From DATAAP01 sp041690495 (GTDB lineage: Bacteria > Pseudomonadota > Alphaproteobacteria > CACIAM-22H2), in assembly GCA_041690495.1 (NCBI GenBank), contig JAWLHE010000015.1, positions 1 through 64,000 on the forward strand: a stretch of 64,000 nt of DNA, read 5' to 3'. The number at the start of each line of letters is the position of its first letter. The stretch's first letter is position 1. The notes under the pieces were generated by a model. It saw nothing but the letters and a program-made list of their open reading frames with translations, searched no databases and was not told the DNA's origin. Both the position numbers and the translations under genes were made by a program. Shown here in pieces: positions 1 to 7,210 of the stretch.

Positions 1-547
1 GCTGCAGGAGCGGCTGGCCAAGCTGGCCGGCGGCGTTGCGGTGATCCGGGTTGGCGGCGCCACCGAGGTCGAGGTCAAGGAGCGCAAGGACCGCGTCGAT
101 GACGCGATGCATGCGACCAAGGCCGCCGTCGAGGAGGGCATCGTCGCCGGTGGCGGCGTGGCACTCCTGTACGCGACGAAGGCCCTCGAGAAGCTCGAGC
201 CGGCGAATGACGACCAGAAGGTCGGCATCGACATCGTCCGCAAGGCGCTCCAGGCGCCGGCGCGGCAGATCGCCCAGAATGCCGGCACCGACGGGTCCAT
301 TGTCGTCGGCAAGCTGCTCGAGCAGAAGAACCTCAACTTCGGCTTCGACGCGCAGACCGGCGACTTCGTCGATATGATCAGGACGGGCATCATCGACCCG
401 ACCAAGGTCGTGCGCACGGCGCTGCAGGACGCGTCCTCGGTCGCCGGTCTCCTGATCACGACGGAGGCGATGGTCGCCGAGAAGCCGGAGAAGAAGGCTC
501 CGCCGATGCCCCCGGGCGGCGGCGGCATGGGCGACATGGACTTCTAG
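1..547 (+). CDS. groEL: Chaperonin GroEL (Hsp60), C-terminal part
   Basis: Partial gene; the 5' end lies outside the window. About 181 residues of the C-terminal equatorial domain of the 60 kDa chaperonin are visible, including the glycine-rich AGGGVALL loop and the DGSIVVGKL and RTALQDASSVAGLL segments. It ends in the short Gly/Met-rich tail (GGGGMGDMDF) typical of bacterial GroEL, which points into the folding cavity. The protein forms the ATP-driven double-ring folding chamber in the cytoplasm with GroES; groES would be expected upstream. A strong intrinsic terminator follows 25 bases after the stop codon, so this is the end of its operon. Confidence 0.98.
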   Translation, partial: LQERLAKLAGGVAVIRVGGATEVEVKERKDRVDDAMHATKAAVEEGIVAGGGVALLYATKALEKLEPANDDQKVGIDIVRKALQAPARQIAQNAGTDGSIVVGKLLEQKNLNFGFDAQTGDFVDMIRTGIIDPTKVVRTALQDASSVAGLLITTEAMVAEKPEKKAPPMPPGGGGMGDMDF

Positions 548-572
548 AAACGAAGGCCGTTGTGGTACTCGA

Positions 573-599
573 GGGCGGGTCGTTCGACCCGCCCTTTTT
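573..599. terminator. Rho-independent terminator after groEL
   Basis: A perfect 10-bp inverted repeat (gggcgggtcg / cgacccgccc) around a TT centre is followed directly by five T residues on the + strand. It ends groEL transcription. The stem lies just beyond the stop codon of the opposing gene at 607, so it could also end transcription from that side, though there is no T-run in that direction. Confidence 0.9.
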
Positions 600-606
600 C
601 TTTCTT

Positions 607-1041
607 TCAGACCCGCGCGTGGCGTGCCGAGATCGCGCGCTCGAGCGCTGCGGCGACGAGATGGTCGATCTCCAGCGTATGGCGCAGCCGTGCCAGCAGC
701 CGGCTTTCTACGAACGGCACGGCGTGGTCGACGGCCGCGACATCGCATGCCAGCAGGTAGGCGGTTTCTCGCAGGTGATGCGGTACGCTCTCGTTGATCA
801 GGCCAAGCACGCGGTCGAGGCCGTCATTCAGCTGCAGCAGCACCGCGCATTCCTTCGCCGTCGTCGTCAGCTCCTCCGGGTCGTAGTCGCGAAAGACGGG
901 CCAGAGTTGCACGATCTGCCCGATGCGACGCAGTTCCTCGTCCGGCATGCTGCGATCGACCGCGGAAACGAGAATCATCGCATAGATCATCGCCGCATGC
1001 GGCGATACGCGGGACCGTGCAACAGGTTCAGTGACAGCCAT
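607..1041 (-). CDS. TerB-like (tellurite resistance TerB fold) protein
   Basis: A 144-residue, mostly helical, soluble protein without a signal peptide. The pattern of acidic and hydrophobic residues (MIYAMILVSAVDRSMPDEELRRIG, then a second half with VPHHLRETAYLLACDVAAVD) fits the TerB/TerB-like helical-bundle family, whose members often carry conserved acidic residues for metal binding. A ribosome-binding site (GGAG, 8 bases before ATG) supports the start. It stands alone between convergent groEL and a co-directional nicotinamidase. No other ter genes are nearby, so a role in tellurite resistance is not implied. The family call is from pattern recognition. Confidence 0.7.
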   Translation of the reverse strand: MAVTEPVARSRVSPHAAMIYAMILVSAVDRSMPDEELRRIGQIVQLWPVFRDYDPEELTTTAKECAVLLQLNDGLDRVLGLINESVPHHLRETAYLLACDVAAVDHAVPFVESRLLARLRHTLEIDHLVAAALERAISARHARV

Positions 1042-1160
1042 GATAGCTCCGTAGTGGTATGCGGCGACTGTAAGGTTCTCGCGCGCCGCGTCAAGGCGCC
1101 CAAAACGCCGCTGCGGCTATCCCGTCGCGTATGGATGGGCGATGCGTGGCGGCATTCGCC

Positions 1161-1910
1161 TTAGATGCCGAGTGCCAGGTCGTCCGACTGGATCCGCTTC
1201 ACGCCGGCGGCTGCCATTTTCGCCCAGGCTTTATCCAGCGAGCCCTGCGTGTCGATGCCGCGGCACGCGTCCTCGATCACGAATGCGGCGAACCCGTCCT
1301 TTCTCGCATCCAGCGCGGTGAACGCGACGCAGAAATCCGTCGCCAGGCCCGCCACGAAGCAGCGAGTCAGCCCGCGCTGCTTGAGATAGCCGCTCAGGCC
1401 CGTCGGCGTCTTGCCGTCGGCCTCGTAGAACGCCGAGTAGCTGTCGACGGCGCGGCGGTGGCCCTTGCGGATAATGAGAGAGGCATGGGGGATCGCCAGG
1501 TTCTCGTGCAGCGCTGCCCCGTCCGTCCCTTGCACGCAGTGATCCGGCCACAGCACCTGCTTGCCATAGGGCAGGTCGACCGTGTCGAAAGGCCTTTTGC
1601 CGGCGTGCTGCGAGGCGAAAGAGATGTGGTCCGGTGTGTGCCAGTCCTGTGTCAGGACGACGTGGCGGAAACCTTTGGCGATCCGGTTGATGATCGGCAC
1701 GACCTGCTCGCCCTGCGTCACAGGGAGCGATCCGCCGGGAATGAAGCAGTTCTGGACGTCGACGACGATGAAGACATCGTTGCTGCCGGGCTTGATCGAG
1801 GCAGCCGCGCGGACCCCGCTCCACATGCCGCTCGCCGCCAGAAGAGCCAGGGAGCCCGCGCCGCCCAGCAGGCGACGCCGGCCGATGGTCGAAACCATGA
1901 TCGACGCCAT
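1161..1910 (-). CDS. pncA: Nicotinamidase/isochorismatase-family hydrolase with Tat-type leader
   Basis: A 249-residue cysteine hydrolase of the isochorismatase superfamily. The catalytic triad of nicotinamidases is visible: Asp51 (VVDVQNCF), Lys149 (IIRKGH) and Cys194 (ATDFCV). Metal ligands Asp89, His91 and His124 (TQDWHTPDH, WPDHC) match PncA. It would convert nicotinamide to nicotinate for NAD salvage. The N-terminus is unusual: IGRRRLLGGAGSLALLAASG at residues 9-28 looks like a twin-arginine signal followed by a hydrophobic stretch and an Ala-rich cleavage region, so the enzyme is probably exported or periplasmic, unlike E. coli PncA. A GGGAGG ribosome-binding site precedes this start. 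It appears to be a single gene. Confidence 0.87.
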   Translation of the reverse strand: MASIMVSTIGRRRLLGGAGSLALLAASGMWSGVRAAASIKPGSNDVFIVVDVQNCFIPGGSLPVTQGEQVVPIINRIAKGFRHVVLTQDWHTPDHISFASQHAGKRPFDTVDLPYGKQVLWPDHCVQGTDGAALHENLAIPHASLIIRKGHRRAVDSYSAFYEADGKTPTGLSGYLKQRGLTRCFVAGLATDFCVAFTALDARKDGFAAFVIEDACRGIDTQGSLDKAWAKMAAAGVKRIQSDDLALGI

Positions 1911-2001
1911 GAGACGCCTCCCTTCAGCCGTTGCCGATCGATCTTAGGACTCCGCCCGCGCGCTCGACAAGGCCACGTAGCACAGCCTAGGGTGCCACGC
2001 C

Positions 2002-2958
2002 ATGCAAGCCGTCCTCGACGTCGTTCTCCCGGTCTTCGGTATCATCCTCGCTGGATATCTGGCCGGGCGCTTCCGCATCCTCGGCATGGAGAGCTCGGAG
2101 GCGCTCAACCGGTTCACCTATTTCTTCGCGCTGCCGGCGCTGTTGTTCATCGGCATGGCGCGGGTGCCGGTCGGGCAGGTGATAAATCTGCCGTTCATCG
2201 CGACGTTCCTCGGCGGGTTATTCGCGGTGTTCGCGCTGGCTCTCCTGGTGGCGCGCTGGGCCTTTCCCGGGCCGCTCGCCGCCCGGACGATGGGCGCGCT
2301 CGCGGCGGTGTTCGCCAATACCGGGTATATGGGCATTCCGCTGTTTCTCACCGCGTTCGGGCCGGAAGGAACATTGCCGGCAGTGATCGCGACCGTACTG
2401 CTCGGCGCGGTGGTGATGGGCACCGGTATCATCCTCATCGAGCTCGATCTCAGCAAGGGCGGCGGCCTCGGCAAGGCTTTGCGCGATGTTGCTTTTGCGC
2501 TGCTGCGCAACCCTTTGCTTACCGCCCCGGTCGCCGGCCTGGTCTGGGGGGCGCTGGGCTTTCCGCTGCCGGCGCCGCTTGCGACCTTCGCCGACATCCT
2601 CGGCGCCTCGGCGGGCCCATGCGCGCTGTTTGCGATCGGGCTGTTCCTGGCGACGCGCTCGTTGACCGCCCTGATGGGGGGCCGGCGCGCGATCGAGGTA
2701 ACGTGGCTGATGGCGCTGAAGCTGGTCGTGCAGCCGTTCGTCACCTGGCTGCTCGCCCGCTGGTTCGGACTTGATCCGTTCTGGACGGCATCCGCCGTCA
2801 TTCTCGCGGCGCTTCCGACCGGTGCCCTCGTCTTCGTCATGGCGACGCAATATGGGATTTATGTCGAGCGCGCTTCGGCCGTCATTCTCGCATCGACCAT
2901 CATCTCGGTCGTGACCCTTTCGGTGGCGATGATTGCACTGAACCCCGCAAGGCCCTGA
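2002..2958 (+). CDS. AEC (auxin efflux carrier) family transporter
   Basis: A 318-residue integral membrane protein with about ten hydrophobic helices in the AEC layout, beginning with VLDVVLPVFGIILAGYLAGRF and the family segment ALNRFTYFFALPALLF. A central NTGYMGIPL motif and a C-terminal LPTGALVFVMATQYG motif (near residue 272) are typical of these 10-TM carriers, whose bacterial members move carboxylates such as malonate or malate, or amino acids. The substrate is unknown. It precedes the decarboxylase-like/TRAP cluster by about 100 bases on the same strand, so a related organic-acid substrate is possible but unproven. Confidence 0.88.
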   Translation: MQAVLDVVLPVFGIILAGYLAGRFRILGMESSEALNRFTYFFALPALLFIGMARVPVGQVINLPFIATFLGGLFAVFALALLVARWAFPGPLAARTMGALAAVFANTGYMGIPLFLTAFGPEGTLPAVIATVLLGAVVMGTGIILIELDLSKGGGLGKALRDVAFALLRNPLLTAPVAGLVWGALGFPLPAPLATFADILGASAGPCALFAIGLFLATRSLTALMGGRRAIEVTWLMALKLVVQPFVTWLLARWFGLDPFWTASAVILAALPTGALVFVMATQYGIYVERASAVILASTIISVVTLSVAMIALNPARP

Positions 2959-3065
2959 GCGGACGCATAGGCCTGCTCGACTTGACTGCCGATCCATGGC
3001 TTACTGTGTTCAAAGTGGGGTAGATTCCCGCGCAAGAATGACGATCTGGGGAGCAACGCGGGATC

Positions 3066-4058
3066 ATGGCGCGCGTACCGTTGACGATTGCCTGTTGGGA
3101 CTACGACCGCACCCGCGCCCTGATGGACGGCCGGGTCGGCGTCGAGGGCTGCGATGTCACATACCTGCCGCTGTCGCCGGAGGAAGTGTTCTTTCGCGCG
3201 TTTCGACATCACGAGTTCGACGTCACCGAGCTGTCCTTCAGCACGTATATGATGACGCGGGCGCGCGGCACCTGCCCCTATCTGGCCATTCCGGTTTTCG
3301 TCAGCCGCGCTTTCCGCCATTCGGCCATCTATATCCGCACCGACCGCGGCATCACCCGGCCCGAGGATATCAAGGGTCGCAAGGTCGGCGTTCCCGAATA
3401 CCAGGTGACGGCGGCGCTATGGGTGCGGGGCATGCTGAAGGACGAGTACGGGGTCGATCCTGCTGACGTCGACTGGTATTCGGGCGGCGTCGAGGAGCCA
3501 GGACGTCACGAGAAGGCGGACCTGAAGCTGCCGCCCGGAGTCCGCCTTACTGCCATCCCCGCCGGGCACACCCTCGGCGCCATGCTTGCGGCCGGCGAGA
3601 TCGACGCCCTCGTGGCGCCGCGCGCGCCGTCGTGCTTTTCACGTCATGCGCCGCATGTCGGGCGGTTGTTCGCCGATTTCCGCGCCGCCGAGAAGGCCTA
3701 TTGGAAGAAGACCGGCATCTTCCCGATCATGCACGTTGTCGGCATCCGCGAGAGCCTGGTCGAGCGCTATCCATGGCTGCCCGCCAGCGTATTCAAGGCG
3801 TTCGTTCAGGCGAAGGCACTGGCATTGCCTGAGCTGCACGAGGTTGCCGCCCTCAAATACATGCTGCCATGGGTCGCCGCCGAAGTGGAGGAGACCGAGG
3901 CGGTGATGGGAACGGATTTCTGGCCTTACGGCATCGACCGCAACAAGCCGACGCTCGATGCGATCATGCGCTACTCCTACGAGCAGGGCCTCTCCGGCCG
4001 GCTCCTCGGCCCCACGGAGCTGTTCGCGCCATCGACTTTCGAGCGATTTAAAGTCTGA
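3066..4058 (+). CDS. 4,5-dihydroxyphthalate decarboxylase-like protein
   Basis: A 330-residue cytoplasmic protein without a signal peptide, with a periplasmic-binding-protein-like fold. The start (LTIACWDYDRTRALMDGRV) and the segments EDIKGRKVGVPEYQVTAALWVRGML and GEIDALVAPRAPSCF are characteristic of the Pht5/OhpD-type family annotated as 4,5-dihydroxyphthalate decarboxylase or ABC substrate-binding-like. Only some members are proven decarboxylases. It sits 22 bases upstream of a TAXI solute-binding protein and TRAP permease, apparently in one transcription unit, suggesting that the transporter imports the aromatic or acidic substrate on which this protein acts. The exact substrate is not determinable. 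Confidence 0.8.
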   Translation: MARVPLTIACWDYDRTRALMDGRVGVEGCDVTYLPLSPEEVFFRAFRHHEFDVTELSFSTYMMTRARGTCPYLAIPVFVSRAFRHSAIYIRTDRGITRPEDIKGRKVGVPEYQVTAALWVRGMLKDEYGVDPADVDWYSGGVEEPGRHEKADLKLPPGVRLTAIPAGHTLGAMLAAGEIDALVAPRAPSCFSRHAPHVGRLFADFRAAEKAYWKKTGIFPIMHVVGIRESLVERYPWLPASVFKAFVQAKALALPELHEVAALKYMLPWVAAEVEETEAVMGTDFWPYGIDRNKPTLDAIMRYSYEQGLSGRLLGPTELFAPSTFERFKV

Positions 4059-4080
4059 CAGAAATCAGGGAGGACAAGCA

Positions 4081-5070
4081 ATGAAACGACTGATTTTCGC
4101 ATTGGCGACGCTGGTGCTCGGCGCTACGGCTGCGGACGCCCAGTCGGGCCCGCCCTACCGGCTCACGCTCGCGGGCGCCAGCGCCGGCGGCCTCTGGTCG
4201 CAGCTCGGCGTCGGCGTCGATCAGGCGGTCTCCGCGGCGTTTCCCGGCTCGACGATAACCTATCAGACCAGCGGCGGCGGCCTCGCCAACCTGCCGATGG
4301 TCGCAAGCGGCCGAGTGCCGATGGGCATTGCGCTCGACGCCGAGATCGACATCGCCATGAAAGGCGAGGAGCCGTTCAAGGAACCGGTCAAGGGGTTCCG
4401 AATGCTCGCGCGCCTCTACGAGGCGCAGATCAACTACATGCTCGTGACCCAGGAGTTCTCGGAGAAATACGGTATCAAGACGCTCGACGACCTGGTCCGG
4501 AAGAAGCCGCCGGTGCGCGTTGCCATCAACCGCCGCGGCAACGCGACCGGAAGGATCAGCGCGCTGTTCTTCGAGGCCGTCGGCATCACGCCGCAGGTGG
4601 TCGAGAGCTGGGGCGGGCAGGTTGTCTACGCCGCGTCGGGCGAGCAGGCCAACCTCGCCATGGACCGTCGCATCGACATGATCCATAACGGCCTGTTCAT
4701 TCCCGACCGATCGATTCTGCAGATCACCAATTCGGTGCCGATGGTGTGGCTGACGACGACGCCGGCAGTGGTCGAGAAGGTCGCCAAGGAGAGCGCGGGA
4801 AAGCCGTATCTTGTCAAGGCGGGCGCCTATCCATGGCTGAAGCATGATGTACTGACGACGGCGCATGGCGCGGTCATCACCGTCAGCGAGAAAATGGACG
4901 ACAAGACCGCCTACAATCTCGCCAAGGCGATCACAGAGAACGTCGGCAAGATCAGCGGTCAGAGCAAGGCGCTCGCCTCGGTCGACAAGAAGGTCGTGGC
5001 AAGCGGTTCGATCGTGCCGTTCCATCCCGGCGCCGAGCGTTACTACCGCGAGGCCGGGCTGCTGAAATAA
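4081..5070 (+). CDS. TAXI-family TRAP transporter solute-binding protein
   Basis: A 329-residue exported protein. Residues 1-20 form a signal peptide (MKRLIFALATLVLGATAADA, cleavage near AQ). The mature part has the TAXI-family hallmarks: YRLTLAGASAGGLWSQLGVGV at the start, TSGGGLANLPMVASGRVPMGIAL in the first domain and WGGQVVYAASGEQANLAMDRRIDMIHNG in the second. It delivers a carboxylate-type solute in the periplasm to the fused TRAP permease encoded 26 bases downstream. The start is set by a strong GGGAGGA site 7 bases upstream; a longer reading frame extends into the previous gene but is not translated from a plausible start. Confidence 0.92.
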   Translation: MKRLIFALATLVLGATAADAQSGPPYRLTLAGASAGGLWSQLGVGVDQAVSAAFPGSTITYQTSGGGLANLPMVASGRVPMGIALDAEIDIAMKGEEPFKEPVKGFRMLARLYEAQINYMLVTQEFSEKYGIKTLDDLVRKKPPVRVAINRRGNATGRISALFFEAVGITPQVVESWGGQVVYAASGEQANLAMDRRIDMIHNGLFIPDRSILQITNSVPMVWLTTTPAVVEKVAKESAGKPYLVKAGAYPWLKHDVLTTAHGAVITVSEKMDDKTAYNLAKAITENVGKISGQSKALASVDKKVVASGSIVPFHPGAERYYREAGLLK

Positions 5071-5096
5071 GCGGCGCCCACGCGGGGCAGCTCCGG

Positions 5097-7049
5097 ATGG
5101 CGACGGCCAGCGCGGGCGCCGCGGGAAAGACCCTCGGCGCCCGCCTCATCGGTCTGTTTTTTTCCGTCGGTGCGAGGCGCCGGCCCAGGGGCGTTGTCGC
5201 CTGGCTCATCCTGCCCTTCGCGATCGCGATCGGCATCTGGGTGATCTATGCGGCGCTGTTCGCCTTCATCGATCCGCTGGCGCACAGCATGATCTTCGCC
5301 TGCGGCATGCTTGGGTTGCTCTTCCTGGTGTGCGGTGCCTCGCCGAACTCGGACCCGGTGCGGCCGCACTGGACCGATTGGCCGCTGGCTGCCTTGAGCA
5401 TCACCTCGGGCATTTATTTCTTCCTTCACATCAGGGAGATCGCGACCCGGATCACCCTGCTCGATCCGCTGAGCGCGTCCGACATCTTCTTCGGCACGTC
5501 GATGTTCCTCCTGACGCTGGAGGCGACGCGGCGCGCAACCGGACTGGGGCTGACCCTGGTCGTGCTGGTCTTCGTGGCCTACAACCTGTTCGGCGACCTG
5601 CTCGGCGGCGTGCTCGGCCACGGCAAGATCGGTTTCACGCATTTCCTCGATGTCATGGTCTTCACGACGGACGGGATCTTCGGCGTCGCCGTGCGCGTCG
5701 CCGCGACGTATGCGTTCCTGTTCGTCCTGTTCGGGACGATTCTCGAGCGGGCCGGGGGCGCGCGGTTCTTCTTCAATATTGCGGCGGTGTTCACCGGACG
5801 CCGGCCGGGCGGTCCTGCGAAGGTGGCGGTGATCTCGTCGGGCCTCTACGGGATGGTCTCGGGCAGCCCGACCGCGGACGTCGTGACGACCGGCTCGGTC
5901 ACGATCCCGATCATGAAGCGGCTCGGCTATTCCGGCACCACCGCCGGCGCCATCGAGGTCGGCGCCTCGACCGGAGGCAGCATCATGCCGCCGGTCATGG
6001 GTTCGGCCGCCTTCATCATGGCCGAGTATACCGGCATCCCTTACCGCGACATCGCCATCGCGGCGCTCATTCCCGCGATCCTCTACTATGTCGGCGTCTA
6101 TGCCCAGGTGCATCTGCGGTCGTTGCGGCTCGGCTTCCATGGCCTGCCGGAAGAGCAGATCCCGACGCTGCGGGCGACGATGAAGGACGGCGGCATCTTC
6201 ATCGTGCCGTTGATCGTACTGGTCGTGTTCCTGCTGCTCGGCTACTCGCCCAGCATGGTCGCGGTCGCGGCCGCGGTCTCGGTCGTCGTCGTCGCCGCGG
6301 TGCGCAGAGATACACGCATAGGTCCGATCCGCCTGCTGAATGCGCTCGCCGATGCGACCATGCTGATGATCACCGTCACAGCCGCCTGCGCGGCGGCGGG
6401 CCTGGTCATTGGCGGCATCAGCATGACCGGCCTGGCGCAGAAGTTCGGCCATCTGGTCGGCCTGGTTGCCGGCGGGGAGCTGCTGCCTTCGTTGCTGGTT
6501 ATCGCGGTGCTTTCGCTGCTGCTCGGCATGGGCATGCCGACCCCGAACGTCTATATCCTGAGCGCCGTTCTGTCCGGTCCGATGCTGGCGAGCCTGGGCG
6601 TGGACAAGATGTCGGGCAATTTGTTCCTCGTATACTTCGCGGCGCTGTCGGCAATGACGCCGCCTGTCGCCGTCGCCGCCTATGCGGCAGCGCCGATTGC
6701 GGACGCAAACCCGTTGCATATCGGATTCACCGCCGTCCGCTTCTGCCTTGCCGCATTCATCGTGCCGTTCGCCTTCATCTACGGGCCGGAGCTGCTGCTC
6801 AACGGCCCTGTGTGGAAAATCGCGCTCAGCTTCGGCACCGCTGTGCTCGGCGTGATCCTGCTGGCCGGCGCGGCCGAAGGCTGGTTGCGCGGGCCCTTGG
6901 CATGGCACGCACGGCTTCTGCTCGGTGCTGCTGCGCTTGCCTTCATCGTCCCCGGTACCACGGCGGCGCTGGTCGCAATCGGCTTGGCCGCCGCGGGTCT
7001 CGGGTTGAACTGGCTGGTACGTGGCGGCGTGGCGCGGACATCGCTCTGA
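5097..7049 (+). CDS. TRAP transporter permease, fused small and large subunits (TAXI type)
   Basis: A 650-residue polytopic inner-membrane protein. The N-terminal third (four helices, about residues 35-190) corresponds to the DctQ-like small subunit and the remainder to the DctM-like large subunit, the 4TM/12TM fusion usual for TAXI systems. The diagnostic GMVSGSPTADVVTTGSVTIP and EVGASTGGSIMPPVMGSAAFIMAEY segments are near residues 255-305, and the second conserved repeat (LLGMGMPTPNVYIL) is near 475. Uptake is driven by a Na+ or proton gradient. It completes the decarboxylase-like - TAXI - permease cluster, which is followed by a hairpin and a convergent helicase gene. Confidence 0.94.
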   Translation: MATASAGAAGKTLGARLIGLFFSVGARRRPRGVVAWLILPFAIAIGIWVIYAALFAFIDPLAHSMIFACGMLGLLFLVCGASPNSDPVRPHWTDWPLAALSITSGIYFFLHIREIATRITLLDPLSASDIFFGTSMFLLTLEATRRATGLGLTLVVLVFVAYNLFGDLLGGVLGHGKIGFTHFLDVMVFTTDGIFGVAVRVAATYAFLFVLFGTILERAGGARFFFNIAAVFTGRRPGGPAKVAVISSGLYGMVSGSPTADVVTTGSVTIPIMKRLGYSGTTAGAIEVGASTGGSIMPPVMGSAAFIMAEYTGIPYRDIAIAALIPAILYYVGVYAQVHLRSLRLGFHGLPEEQIPTLRATMKDGGIFIVPLIVLVVFLLLGYSPSMVAVAAAVSVVVVAAVRRDTRIGPIRLLNALADATMLMITVTAACAAAGLVIGGISMTGLAQKFGHLVGLVAGGELLPSLLVIAVLSLLLGMGMPTPNVYILSAVLSGPMLASLGVDKMSGNLFLVYFAALSAMTPPVAVAAYAAAPIADANPLHIGFTAVRFCLAAFIVPFAFIYGPELLLNGPVWKIALSFGTAVLGVILLAGAAEGWLRGPLAWHARLLLGAAALAFIVPGTTAALVAIGLAAAGLGLNWLVRGGVARTSL

Positions 7050-7161
7050 GCCGCCGGGGCTCGCCGCGAGAAGGCTCTGTGGAACGAATGACGCGCACCG
7101 GCGTTGTCCCGGTGTCCGAACGCAAAAATATCGGAAACGATATCGATGCGAACGGATAAGG

Positions 7162-7202
7162 ACCCGCCGCAGCTAGCTCTCAGGAGCAAAGTTGCGGCGG
7201 GT
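7162..7202. terminator. GC-rich hairpin between convergent genes
   Basis: A perfect 10-bp inverted repeat (acccgccgca / tgcggcgggt) with a 21-base loop lies between the end of the TRAP operon and the stop of the convergent helicase gene. Neither side has a clear T-run, so it may act as a weak or Rho-assisted bidirectional terminator or as a 3' mRNA stabiliser. Confidence 0.5.
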
Positions 7203-7210
7203 TCCTTGCT

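Noticed and set aside
1131..2774. A 547-codon + strand frame across the nicotinamidase and AEC genes.
   Set aside because: It crosses two well-supported genes in wrong frames and has a low-complexity, Arg-rich translation.
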